The notes beneath the pieces were generated by a model. That model was not told the origin of the DNA. It saw only the letters and a program-made list of their open reading frames with translations, and did not search any database. 64,000 nucleotides of DNA from Stenotrophomonas sp. UBA2302 (GTDB lineage: Bacteria > Pseudomonadota > Gammaproteobacteria > Xanthomonadales > Xanthomonadaceae), in the NCBI GenBank assembly GCA_002345545.1, contig DDVW01000064.1, positions 44,568 through 108,567 on the forward strand, given 5' to 3'. The position numbers were made by a program, and so were the translations under genes. Shown here one piece after another: positions 10,095 through 20,406 of this stretch. Within the stretch, counting starts at the first letter, position 1, and each line of letters opens with the position of its first letter.

Positions 10095-10431
10095 CCGCGA
10101 ACTTCCGCCGATTCCGGCCAAGCGCTACTTCACCATCGGTGAGGTCAGCGAGTTGTGCGATGTCAAACCGCATGTGCTGCGCTACTGGGAAACCGAGTTC
10201 CCCAGCCTTGAGCCGGCCAAGCGTCGCGGCAACCGCCGCTACTACCAGCGCCATGACGTGCTGATGGTGCGGCAGATCCGCGGCCTGCTGTACGAGCAGG
10301 GCTATACGATCGGCGGCGCCCGCCTGCGTCTGGAAGGCGAGGGCGCACGTGAGGAGTCGGCGCTGAGCAACCAGATCATCCGCCAGGTGCGAATGGAGCT
10401 GGAAGAAGTACTGCAACTGCTGCGGCGTTGA
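10075..10431 (+). CDS. MerR-family transcriptional regulator
   Basis: 118 residues. The N-terminal winged helix-turn-helix of the MerR family is clear at about 17-75 ([38 protein letters not shown]). The C-terminal part (about 85-118) is a short helix likely to form the dimerisation coiled coil. No effector-binding domain or metal-binding cysteines are present, so the ligand is unknown. It overlaps ihfA by 20 bases and ends the translation operon. Genes like this commonly sit directly after ihfA in gammaproteobacteria. Confidence 0.9.
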   Translation: MLDPGSNRELPPIPAKRYFTIGEVSELCDVKPHVLRYWETEFPSLEPAKRRGNRRYYQRHDVLMVRQIRGLLYEQGYTIGGARLRLEGEGAREESALSNQIIRQVRMELEEVLQLLRR

Positions 10432-10492
10432 ACCATTTTTGAATCAAAGCCGGTATAATCACCGGCTCGCCGCAAGGCGAAGCAGTAATGTT

Positions 10493-10569
10493 CGGGGCGT
10501 AGCGCAGCCTGGTAGCGCATCTGCCTGGGGGGCAGAGGGTCGTCGGTTCGAATCCGGCCGTCCCGACCA
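10493..10569 (+). tRNA. tRNA-Pro (anticodon GGG)
   Basis: 77 nt with CCA encoded. The acceptor stem CGGGGCG pairs with CGTCCCG (one G-U). The anticodon stem TCTGC/GCAGA encloses CTGGGGG, giving anticodon GGG. The T-arm carries GGTTCGAATCC. A TATAAT at 10454-10459 is a good -10 box upstream. Confidence 0.96.
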
Positions 10570-10588
10570 AATACTGCAATAGGAACAA

Positions 10589-10619
10589 GGGCTTGCACGT
10601 CATCGTGCGGGCCCTTTTT
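10589..10619 (+). terminator. Terminator of tRNA-Pro
   Basis: An 11-bp stem (two G-U pairs) with a TCAT loop followed by five T, 19 bases after the tRNA 3' end. Confidence 0.9.
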
Positions 10620-11342
10620 CGTTTTCCAGTCCGCTTCCATTCCTTTACGGAAGATGCCGTGAACAGGAGAACAAGGGCGCTGGAGTCAATGGACAGTCAT
10701 GCGGATCGATCGCGGTTTCTGCAGTCGCCGTTCCCATCGCCTTTAGTAAAGCTCCCCTGACGACGGGCAGGTATTTCAGCGGCCCGATCGGTGTCCGGGT
10801 GTCGGGTGCGGCCTTCTCGACGGGTTACGTAGGGTCGCTGCGGACGGGTTGGCTGGAAGGCGTCCGGAGAAAATCGCGGTCATCGGGTGCCGGGCCGCAT
10901 ACGCCACCGCGTCACTCTCGTGTCCTCGCCCCTTTTCCGGTAATCCATCGAAGATCTCTGCCCGCAGGTGACGTCGATATCCGCTTGCGTATGACTGCGA
11001 CTTGATGCATCGGCATGATGCCGACATGTGGTTGTTGTTTCAGCCCGAGGCATGGGCGCAGCCCGTCGCTTCGCAGCGGCCGACAATGGCCTCCAACACT
11101 CCGCCGGGGGGGCATCGGGATGAGCCAACAGGCGACGACCGGCATCTGGTGAAGGGTGAATCAGGAAAATACGGATCCGCTCGCGCTGCTGGAGGGCGGT
11201 CACTGGATTGGACGATCCGAGTCGGCAATCGCCAGCAGCGCGTCACCCGCACAGACTGTACGGGTGGCGCACCCGGCCGTATGCCGGGAAGAGGGGGGCG
11301 CTGCAAAGAGGCATCGACACCCCCTCTGTTTCCGGTTCTGCT
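10620..11342. other. Non-coding gap of about 720 bases
   Basis: Short open frames occur on both strands, but none has a ribosome-binding site, a recognisable domain or a believable composition. The right end (11295-11330) can form an AGAGGGGG/CCCCCTCT hairpin that may end the minus-strand gene at 11343. Nothing else was recognised. Confidence 0.5.
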
Positions 11343-12686
11343 TTATTTACGGCGGACCAGCAGGCGGTAATTTCCGCTGGTGCTGGAGTTGAAGCTGTGT
11401 GCGAGCAGGGCATAGCGCCCCGCTTCCAGCTCGATCTCCAGCAGCGGGTCCAGGCTGCTGTCGCTGTCGTCCAACTGGGCGACTTCCTGGCCATTGCGCA
11501 TCAGGGTGATCACTCCGTCGACGTTGCCATCGCTGAGCATGCTGATGATGTACTTGCCCTTGCGCGGGATATCCAGCGTGTACAGGTCGCGGTTGCCCGC
11601 GCGCAGCTGGGCGTGGATTTCATGGCCGATCTTAAGCTCGGTGCGGCCGCTGCCTTCGGGTGCAGGCGCGGTGGCGTTGGCCAGTTGGAAAATACCGGCA
11701 CGCTCGTTGAGCGAGCGCACGGAAACGTTGTATTCGCCCGCATCCAGCACCTGGCCCAAGCGCGAATTGACGCCGCTGCCGCCGTCGTCATCGCTCAGGG
11801 TGATGTCAGCGCCCTGCAAGGTGAGCAGGGTGTCCAGTTCGCGGCTGCTGGCATCGAGCTGCACGCGGCTGGCTTCGGGCAGGGTGAGGATGAAACTGCG
11901 GGTTTCACCGGCATTGATGAAGCCGCTGACCGTGCCATCCAGTGGTAGCGTGGAGCCATCAGCGGAAACCAGCCCTTCCGGGAAGTCGGCCTGCTCGACG
12001 CCCAGGAAGAATGCGCCGCTGGCTTCGGAGAAACCGCCGGCACTGAGGGTGTAACGGCCGGGTTGCAACGGAGCAGTCAGACGCGCGTTGAGGTTGTTGC
12101 CGCCGTCGTCGTCTTCCAGGTTGAGGCCGTTGCCGGCCAGCTCCAGGCGGGCGTCGAATTCGCTGGATTGCAGGTCGATCGTGTACATCCCCGGCTTGTC
12201 CACTTCCAGCGTGTAGGTCTTGTTGCTGCCCTGCAGCCAGTCGGTGATGCGGCGGCCGGCGGTCAGCGGCTTGCCGTCATAGGCGACGATGGGCTCGACG
12301 GAAAGCTGGAATGGGCCGAATGAGCGTGCGTCGGCGCCACTGACGGCGATCAGGTAGGTGCCGTTCTTGTCGGCGCGGATGCTCAAGGTGGCCTTGCCGT
12401 TTTCGTCCGAATCGGAGCGGCTGAGCAGCGAATCGCGATGGAACACCGACAGCGCACCAGTGAGTGAACCCTGCAGCTCCAGGGTGACCGCTTGACCGGC
12501 GGACAGCGGCAGCGAGAACAGCTGGCTGCGCGTGCCATCGCTGTAGTTGATCGCGGTGGTGGAGGTGATTTCGCCGGAAACCTCGCTGGTCTGCGTCAAT
12601 GGCCGTGCGGAAGGAGTGGCAGCGACGACCGGGCTGAGGCTGGTGGCGATCGCCAGGGCGAGCAAGGATGCTGCAAAACGCTTCAT
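11343..12686 (-). CDS. Secreted protein of four repeated PPC-like beta-sandwich modules
   Basis: 447 residues, exported by a Sec signal peptide (MKRFAASLLALAIATSLSPVVA, cleavage near residue 22). The ATG at 12686 has AAGGAAA upstream; further upstream in-frame codons lack a signal. After the signal come about four modules of roughly 100 residues. Each contains an Asp-rich turn (EDDDGGNNLNARL, SDDDGGSGVNSRL) followed by PGRYTLSAGGF-like or AGEYNVSVRS-like strands, as in bacterial pre-peptidase C-terminal (PPC) domains. No catalytic domain is attached. A calcium-stabilised surface or periplasmic adhesion/binding role is possible but inferred. Paralogue of the neighbouring gene. Confidence 0.75.
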   Translation of the reverse strand: MKRFAASLLALAIATSLSPVVAATPSARPLTQTSEVSGEITSTTAINYSDGTRSQLFSLPLSAGQAVTLELQGSLTGALSVFHRDSLLSRSDSDENGKATLSIRADKNGTYLIAVSGADARSFGPFQLSVEPIVAYDGKPLTAGRRITDWLQGSNKTYTLEVDKPGMYTIDLQSSEFDARLELAGNGLNLEDDDGGNNLNARLTAPLQPGRYTLSAGGFSEASGAFFLGVEQADFPEGLVSADGSTLPLDGTVSGFINAGETRSFILTLPEASRVQLDASSRELDTLLTLQGADITLSDDDGGSGVNSRLGQVLDAGEYNVSVRSLNERAGIFQLANATAPAPEGSGRTELKIGHEIHAQLRAGNRDLYTLDIPRKGKYIISMLSDGNVDGVITLMRNGQEVAQLDDSDSSLDPLLEIELEAGRYALLAHSFNSSTSGNYRLLVRRK

Positions 12687-12804
12687 CTGGATTTCCTTGT
12701 AGTTGAAAGGCAGTGGCATGCAGTTGCCGGTTGCTTCTGCAGCGGGTGCGGCAGGGTAACGGGTAGGGCGCTCACCCGCGATTTGTGGATGAGCGCTGGC
12801 GGTA

Positions 12805-13977
12805 TCAGTCCGCGAAATCCGCTGCTGCCTGGGCGGCTGCTTCGGCAGCAGCGGACACGGCATCTGCGACGGAGTCTTTGCGGTTGGCGTTGGTTGGGAT
12901 GGCGGCATCGCCGCCCAGGTCGGTGGTTTCCAGCTCGAAAACACCCTGCTGGTTGCCGAACGAGGTCACTGCAACGGTGTAGCGGCCTGCGCCCAGTGGC
13001 AGGGTCAGGCGGGCATTGAGGTTGTTTCCACCATCATCGTCTTCGGCATCCACGCCGGGCCCGGTGATATGCAGCAGCGAATCGAAGCCGTCGGCGATGG
13101 CGTCGAAGCGGATGGTGCGGGCGCGGTCCAGCTCCAGCTGGAAGGTGCGGCGGCCACGTGAGTCGATCATCGCCTGCGCGGTCTGGCCGACGGTCAGCGC
13201 CGTGCCGTCACGGGTGACCAGGGCCTGATCGGTGGCGGTCATCGACACGCCGAGCTTGAACGCGCCGGTGCCTTGGTTCACCGACAAGGCGGTGATGGTG
13301 TATTCGCCCGGTTCGAGGAACGTGCGGACGCGGGCGTTGAACTGGCCAGCGGTGTCGTCGTCCTCGACCTCCACGTTGCGACCGTTCAAACGCAGATAAG
13401 GGTCGAAAGCGCTGGACTCCATGGTGACCGCGTACAGGCCTGCCTTGTCGACCTTGAGCGTGTACTCCTGTTTTTCATTGTCCACCCGCCAGTCGGTGAT
13501 GCTGCTGTTGGCGCCCAATGGCTTGCCGTCATACGGCACGACCTGGGCGGCCTTGAGCTTGAAGGGACCGAAGCTGTCGGCGCTGGAGCTGTTGACGGCG
13601 ACCAGGTAAGTGCCGTCCCTGGGGGCGCGGAATGCCAGACTGGTGACGCTGGAGGCGGCTTCGGTTTCACCGGTATCGTCGGAGAGAGCACGGGCGACCA
13701 GGCTCTGGCCGTCGAATACCGCCAGTTGCCCGTGGAGCGAGCCGCCCAGTTCCAGTGACACCGCCTCGCCGTTCTTCAGGGTGATCCTGTAGGCCTGGTG
13801 GCGGGTGCCGTCGTTGTGGTTGAGGCGGCTGGAGGAGGTGATCTCGCCCGAGACCGCCTTGCCGATATCGAGGCCTGGGGTCTTGTCGCTGTTGATGGCT
13901 GTGCCCAGCTTGTGGCAGGCGCTCAGGGCCAGCGTCAATGCGATTGCTGAAAAGATGCGGGACGGGTGGGTATTCAA
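12805..13977 (-). CDS. Lipoprotein with three PPC-like modules and an Ala-rich tail
   Basis: About 390 residues, read from a TTG at 13977 that lies 6 bases after AAGGA and gives a compact lipoprotein signal ending in LSAC (Cys at about residue 21). An ATG at 14010 would add 11 residues and also keep the lipobox. Three modules follow, carrying EDDDTAGQFNARV and EDDDGGNNLNARL turns and strands like those of the next gene downstream, so the pair looks like a tandem duplication. The C-terminal 25 residues are Ala-rich (AVSAAAEAAAQAAADFAD). Function unknown; anchored to a membrane by lipid. The 118-base gap to the paralogue allows co-transcription. Confidence 0.7.
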   Translation of the reverse strand: MNTHPSRIFSAIALTLALSACHKLGTAINSDKTPGLDIGKAVSGEITSSSRLNHNDGTRHQAYRITLKNGEAVSLELGGSLHGQLAVFDGQSLVARALSDDTGETEAASSVTSLAFRAPRDGTYLVAVNSSSADSFGPFKLKAAQVVPYDGKPLGANSSITDWRVDNEKQEYTLKVDKAGLYAVTMESSAFDPYLRLNGRNVEVEDDDTAGQFNARVRTFLEPGEYTITALSVNQGTGAFKLGVSMTATDQALVTRDGTALTVGQTAQAMIDSRGRRTFQLELDRARTIRFDAIADGFDSLLHITGPGVDAEDDDGGNNLNARLTLPLGAGRYTVAVTSFGNQQGVFELETTDLGGDAAIPTNANRKDSVADAVSAAAEAAAQAAADFAD

Positions 13978-14162
13978 GCGCAATCCTTGATCGATCGTAG
14001 GTGAGGGCATCCATGTCGGGTGTTCGACAGGACCGTTCATGAATTTTAATGGTATTCGGTGCAACTCCCGCGACAATTTCTGGCGGTTCCAGTGGCTGCA
14101 GCGCTGTACTTGGCCGCCAATGGTAGAATTCACGGCTTGTCTGCCTGTCTGATAGACCGACC

Positions 14163-15288
14163 ATGATTGAATTGAATCCCATCCGCCAGCGAATCGAAGA
14201 TCTGACCGATCGAGTGGTTTCGCTCAGGGGGTATCTTTGACTACGACGTCAAGAAAGAACGTCTTGAAGAAGTAACCCGCGAACTGGAAAACCCCGACAT
14301 CTGGAACAACCCCGAATACGCCCAGTCGCTGGGCCGGGAGCGTTCGATGCTGGACAAGACTGTCAGTGGCATCGCCACCGTACTGGACGGCATGATCGAT
14401 GCCGGCGAACTGCTGGAGCTGGCCGAAAGCGAACAGGACGAGGACACCGCGCTGGCGGTGGTCGCCGACCTGGACAAGCACGAGTCCCATATCGAGAAGC
14501 TGGAGTTCCAGCGCATGTTCTCCGGCGAGATGGACAGCTGCAACGCGTTCGTCGACATCCAGGCCGGCGCCGGTGGCACCGAAGCCCAGGACTGGGCGGA
14601 AATCATGCTGCGCATGTACCTGCGCTGGTGCGAGTCGCGCGGCTGGAAGGCCGAGCTGCTGGAAGTGTCCGGCGGTGATGTGGCCGGCATCAAATCGGCC
14701 ACGTTCCGCGTGGAAGGCGATTTCGCCTACGGCTGGCTGAAGACCGAGACCGGCGTGCACCGCCTGGTGCGCAAGTCGCCGTTCGACTCGGACAACCGCC
14801 GCCACACCAGCTTCACCTCGGTGTTCGTGTCGCCGGAAGTGGATGACAGCATCGAAATCGACATCAATCCGGCCGATCTGAAGACCGACGTGTACCGCTC
14901 CTCCGGTGCCGGTGGCCAGCACGTCAACAAGACCGAGTCGGCGGTGCGCATCACCCACGTCCCGACCAATACGGTGGTGGCGTGCCAGACCGAGCGCAGC
15001 CAGCACGCCAACCGCGACCGCGCGATGAAGATGCTGGCCGCCCGCCTGTACGAGCTGGAAGTGCAGAAGCGCAACAGCGAGCGTGACGCGGTGGAAGCCA
15101 CCAAGTCCGACATCGGCTGGGGCAGCCAGATCCGCAACTACGTGCTGGATCAGGCCCGCATCAAGGACCTGCGCACCGGTATCGAACGCACCGATACGCA
15201 GAAGGTGCTGGACGGTGACCTGGACGAGTTCATCGAGGCCAGCCTCAAGTCCGGCCTGCAGGCCGGCGCCAAACGCATCGACGCGTGA
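14163..15288 (+). CDS. prfB: Peptide chain release factor 2 (programmed +1 frameshift)
   Basis: RF2 recognises UGA and UAA stop codons. Frame 0 runs from ATG 14163 for 25 codons to an in-frame TGA at 14238-14240. The site reads AGGGGG TAT CTT TGA C: an internal Shine-Dalgarno sequence three bases before the slippery CTT, then UGA followed by C, the classical RF2 autoregulatory site. The +1 frame continues from GAC 14239 to the stop at 15286-15288, for 374 residues in all. The codon-recognition motif SPF ([11 protein letters not shown]) and the catalytic GGQ (GAGGQHVNK) are both present. Treating it as broken would be wrong. Confidence 0.97.
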
Positions 15289-15290
15289 CT

Positions 15291-15314
15291 GGAACGGCCC
15301 TCGCGGGCCGTTCC
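15291..15314 (+). terminator. Hairpin downstream of prfB
   Basis: A 10-bp perfect stem (GGAACGGCCC/GGGCCGTTCC) with a TCGC loop, directly after the prfB stop. No good U-run follows, so termination is uncertain. Confidence 0.5.
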
Positions 15315-15384
15315 CCTGTTTATACGGTGCGGTACGCAAGCCGCTGCCGCACCGGGTTTCCTCCCCCTATCTGAAATCAATGCC

Positions 15385-16905
<1,521 letters not shown>

Positions 16906-16940
16906 GTCGCCCCGGCAGCTGCCGGGAATTGCGTCAAACC

Positions 16941-16972
16941 ACGGCCGGCAGTATTGCCGGCCGTGTCGTTTT
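16941..16972 (+). terminator. Terminator downstream of lysS
   Basis: A 10-bp perfect stem (ACGGCCGGCA/TGCCGGCCGT) with a GTAT loop followed by GTCGTTTT. Confidence 0.7.
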
Positions 16973-17118
16973 GGCCCGTCGTGGAATAGTCTTGCAGGGG
17001 GAGGCGAGGGCGGCTGATGATGGTCCCCGTCGATGACCAGAGGCAGCAGGGAAGTGGCGACGGCGCAGACATCACGCAACTCCCCGACAACCACGAATTC
17101 ACTGGACGAGAGAACCCG

Positions 17119-18180
17119 ATGGGCCTGGATATCGTTATTGTCGATGACCAGATGTCGATACGGACCATGCTCCGGCAGGTGGTCGAAGACATCTCACCGG
17201 AGTTGCGGGTGTATGACTTTGCCGATCCACTGCAGGCGCTGGACTGGTGTGACACCCATGGGGCCGATCTGGTGCTGCTGGATTACCGCATGCCGGAGCT
17301 GGACGGCTTGGAGTTCGCCCGCAGGCTGCGCCGACAGCTGCGCCATCGGGATATTCCGATCGTCCTGATCACCGTGGTGGGGGACGAGCCCCTGCGGCAG
17401 GCGGCACTGGAAGCGGGGATCATCGACTTCCTGGTCAAGCCGGTGAAGCCCCGCGAATTGCGGGCGCGCTGCAACAACCTTCTGCAGCTGCGGCAACAGA
17501 CGCGCAACGTGAAACAGCGGGCGCTGTCGCTGGAGCAGCGCCTGTTGGCCAGCATGTGTGAGGTCGAAGAGCGCGAACGCGAGACCCTCTCGCGCCTGGC
17601 GCGCGCCATCGAGTATCGCGATGCCGGCACCAGCGCCTATCTGGAGCGCATGACACATGTCGCCGGACTGATCGCCGAGCAACTGGGCCTGCCCACCGAG
17701 GAGGTCCGTGCCATCGAGATGGCCGCGCCGCTGCACGATCTGGGCAAGATCGCCATTCCCGACGCGATCCTGCTCAAGACCGGCAAGCTGGAGGAGGATG
17801 AAATGGCGGTGATGCGCCGCCACCCGCGTATCGGTCACGAGTTGCTCAGCGGCAGCAGCAACCGCCTGATCCAGCTGGGTGCCATCATCGCGCTGCGTCA
17901 CCACGAGCGCTTCGACGGCAGTGGTTATCCCGACGGACTGGTTGGTGAAGCGACGCCTCTTGAGGCGCGGATCGTGGCCGTGGCCGACGTGTTCGACGCG
18001 CTGATCTCGCCGCGGCCGTACAAGGAAGCGTGGACAATGGATGCCACCCTGGCCTATCTGTACATGCAACGCGGGCGGCTGTTCTGCCCGCGCTGTGTCG
18101 ATGCCTTACTGCAGGCACGTCCGCAACTGGAGGAAGTCTGCGCGCGTTACTCTGCCGCTTTCCCACGACCGGAAGCATGA
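17119..18180 (+). CDS. rpfG: Response regulator with HD-GYP c-di-GMP phosphodiesterase domain, RpfG
   Basis: RpfG is the output of DSF sensing: phosphorylated by RpfC, it degrades c-di-GMP. The 353 residues comprise a receiver domain (about 1-125) with DD at 9-10, phospho-acceptor D55 and K107, then an HD-GYP domain (about 150-350). That domain has an intact HD pair (H206-D207, in LHDLGK) and HHERFDGSGYP at 261-271, so it should be catalytically active. The ATG at 17119 begins directly with the receiver fold; an upstream in-frame ATG at 17017 would add 34 non-conserved residues. One base separates its stop from rpfC, so the two are co-transcribed and probably coupled. Confidence 0.93.
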   Translation: MGLDIVIVDDQMSIRTMLRQVVEDISPELRVYDFADPLQALDWCDTHGADLVLLDYRMPELDGLEFARRLRRQLRHRDIPIVLITVVGDEPLRQAALEAGIIDFLVKPVKPRELRARCNNLLQLRQQTRNVKQRALSLEQRLLASMCEVEERERETLSRLARAIEYRDAGTSAYLERMTHVAGLIAEQLGLPTEEVRAIEMAAPLHDLGKIAIPDAILLKTGKLEEDEMAVMRRHPRIGHELLSGSSNRLIQLGAIIALRHHERFDGSGYPDGLVGEATPLEARIVAVADVFDALISPRPYKEAWTMDATLAYLYMQRGRLFCPRCVDALLQARPQLEEVCARYSAAFPRPEA

Positions 18181-18181
18181 G

Positions 18182-20362
18182 ATGAACAGCCTGCCAGCCC
18201 GACTCGTGCAACGCCTGCGGCAACGTGGTGACAGTGAGCATGCCCAGGCGCTGGTCCGTATCGCCATCATCATGATGATCCTCGGCTACGTGTCGCTGCC
18301 GTCGGTGCGCAGCGGATTGGTCGACAGCGAATATCGCATCGTGCTGTCGATTGTCGTGGGTGGACTGGGACTGTCACTGCTGCTGTTCGGCTGGTTGCTG
18401 GTGTGGCCGGCACGTTCGGATCCGCGAAGGGTGGCCGGGATGCTGGCCGACTACGGACTGATGGCCGCCGCCATGATCCAGGTGGGCGAGCCGCTGGCCT
18501 GGGTCTACATCGTGGTGATGTGGGTCACCGTCGGCAACGGCATGCGCTATGGCAACAACTATCTGTATGTGGCGGTGTTGATGGCGCTGACCAGCTTCGG
18601 TGCGACCGTCGCACTGACCGGGTATTGGCAGCAGAACCTGCGGCTGGGACTGGGGCTGTTGCTGGGATTGGCTGCGGTGCCGCTGTATTTCGCCAGCCTG
18701 CTGCGGCAGCTGACCGGGGCCATGGCCGAAGCACGACGTGCCAGCGACACCAAGAGCCGCTTCCTGGCGAACATGAGTCACGAATTCCGCACGCCGCTCA
18801 ACGGTCTGTCGGGAATGACGGAACTGCTCGCCACCACGCGGCTGGACAAGGAACAGCGTGAATGCCTGGGCACGATCCAGGCATCGGCCCACAGCCTGCT
18901 GGCGCTGGTGGAGGAGGTGCTGGACATCTCGGCCATCGAAGCCGGAAAGCTGCGTGTGGAGGCACGCGACTTCTCACTGGCGGTGCTGGTCGAGTCCATC
19001 GGCCTGATTCTCAGGCCGCAGGCACGCAACAAGCGACTGGACTACCGGGTGTTCATCGAGTCCGGTGTGCCCGACCGCCTGCATGGCGATGACGGGCGCC
19101 TGCGGCAGATCCTGCTCAATCTGGCCGGCAATGCGGTGAAGTTCACCGAGCACGGCAGTGTTGAAATACGGGTGTCGCTCTGTGCGCCGGCCGGTGCGGA
19201 CGCATCACGTATCCGTTTCGAGATCGTCGATACCGGCGTTGGCGTGCCGGAGGCTCTGCAGCCACGCCTGTTCGACGCTTTCGAACAGGCCGATGGATCG
19301 CTGGCGCGCCGGTATGAAGGCAGTGGACTGGGGACGGCGATCGCCAAGGGCTTCACCCAGGCACTGGGGGGCAGCATCGGCTACCGGCAAAACCCGGCCG
19401 GTGGCAGCTGTTTCTGGGTGGAGCTGCCGTTTTCCCCCGCACAGTCCACGGTTACGGAGGCCGCCGGCACGGATGCGTCCGGCGAAGATGGAGGGGCGGG
19501 CGAGGAACCCGGCAACATCATCGCCTTTACCGACCCATTCCGCCGTCATCGCGCCCGGGTGCGCAGTCTGCAGGTGCTGGTGGCCGACGACCACGAAGCC
19601 AACCGGATGGTATTGCAGCGGCTGCTGCAGAAGGCCGGCCACCGTGTCACCTGTGTGCAGGGGGCCGAAGAGGCGCTGGATGTGATGGCCGCCGGTGAAT
19701 TCGACGCCATCATCGCGGACCTGCACATGCCGGGCTTGAGCGGGCTGGACATGCTGCGGCAGCTGCGGGTGATGCAGGCCGGTGGTGGTCCGCGAACCCC
19801 GGTGCTGATCCTCAGTGCCGATGTCACGCCTGCGGCGATCCGCCGCTGTACCGAAGCGGGGGCGTACGCGTTCATGGCCAAGCCGGTGACCGCGGAGAAA
19901 CTGCTGGAGGCGATGGCCGGCATCGCCACCGGCACGGTGCCGGCGCTGGCGCCGGTCGCCGTACAGGCTGCAAAAAAGCCCGATGACAGCGTGGTGCTTG
20001 ATACCGCGGTGCTTGATGAACTCTCCGCGCTCGGCATGGGCACCGGCTTCGAGCAGGAATTCATCCGGCAATGTGTGGCGGATCTGGAAACCGGCATCGG
20101 CGGGCTGTCGCACGCTGCGCAGGAGATGCAGTGGGACCGGTTGCGCGAACATGCCCACGCGATCAAGGGGGTTGCCCTCAACCTGGGCTTGCTGACAGTC
20201 GCCCGGCAAGGTGGAGAGCTGATGCAGATGAGCGATTGGCAGCTCAAGGGCGAATGGCGGGCGCTGCACGCGGGCATCGGCGCCGCGTTGCAGGAAGGAC
20301 GGCAGGCGCTGGCAACGCGTGCCAGCGGACGTACACAGCCGCAGGATGACGCACGCGGCTGA
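18182..20362 (+). CDS. rpfC: Hybrid sensor histidine kinase RpfC (DSF receptor)
   Basis: 726 residues, the same length as Xanthomonas campestris RpfC. The N-terminal region (about 20-175) has five or so membrane segments and no periplasmic sensor domain. A dimerisation/phospho-acceptor domain follows (SHEFRTPLNG, H200), then the HATPase domain (N-box QILLNLAGNAVKF; DTGVGV; GSGLGTAIAKG), a receiver domain with D513 and K567, and a C-terminal HPt domain with H659 (HAIKG). The relay is thus complete. It signals to RpfG, its operon partner. The five-segment sensor resembles the RpfC form reported for the rpf-2 variant of Stenotrophomonas rather than a ten-segment form; segment count is by eye. 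Confidence 0.94.
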   Translation: MNSLPARLVQRLRQRGDSEHAQALVRIAIIMMILGYVSLPSVRSGLVDSEYRIVLSIVVGGLGLSLLLFGWLLVWPARSDPRRVAGMLADYGLMAAAMIQVGEPLAWVYIVVMWVTVGNGMRYGNNYLYVAVLMALTSFGATVALTGYWQQNLRLGLGLLLGLAAVPLYFASLLRQLTGAMAEARRASDTKSRFLANMSHEFRTPLNGLSGMTELLATTRLDKEQRECLGTIQASAHSLLALVEEVLDISAIEAGKLRVEARDFSLAVLVESIGLILRPQARNKRLDYRVFIESGVPDRLHGDDGRLRQILLNLAGNAVKFTEHGSVEIRVSLCAPAGADASRIRFEIVDTGVGVPEALQPRLFDAFEQADGSLARRYEGSGLGTAIAKGFTQALGGSIGYRQNPAGGSCFWVELPFSPAQSTVTEAAGTDASGEDGGAGEEPGNIIAFTDPFRRHRARVRSLQVLVADDHEANRMVLQRLLQKAGHRVTCVQGAEEALDVMAAGEFDAIIADLHMPGLSGLDMLRQLRVMQAGGGPRTPVLILSADVTPAAIRRCTEAGAYAFMAKPVTAEKLLEAMAGIATGTVPALAPVAVQAAKKPDDSVVLDTAVLDELSALGMGTGFEQEFIRQCVADLETGIGGLSHAAQEMQWDRLREHAHAIKGVALNLGLLTVARQGGELMQMSDWQLKGEWRALHAGIGAALQEGRQALATRASGRTQPQDDARG

Positions 20363-20394
20363 GAGCCTGTTGATCGGCTTGCATCAACAGGCTC
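20363..20394. terminator. Bidirectional hairpin between convergent rpfC and rpfF
   Basis: A perfect 12-bp inverted repeat (GAGCCTGTTGAT/ATCAACAGGCTC) with an 8-base loop fills most of the 44 bases between the two stop codons. It can serve both strands, although U-runs are short. Confidence 0.65.
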
Positions 20395-20406
20395 CCGGTT
20401 CCTCCG

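Noticed and set aside
10640..11342. Several overlapping short open frames that might be an orphan gene or small mobile remnant.
   Set aside because: No ribosome-binding sites, conserved-looking domains, terminal repeats or target duplications could be seen.
11343..13977. Possible proteases because of PPC-like modules.
   Set aside because: Neither protein contains a peptidase catalytic motif; only the beta-sandwich modules are present.
14163..14240. prfB as a pseudogene with a premature stop.
   Set aside because: The stop sits in the complete RF2 programmed frameshift signal, so the gene is intact.
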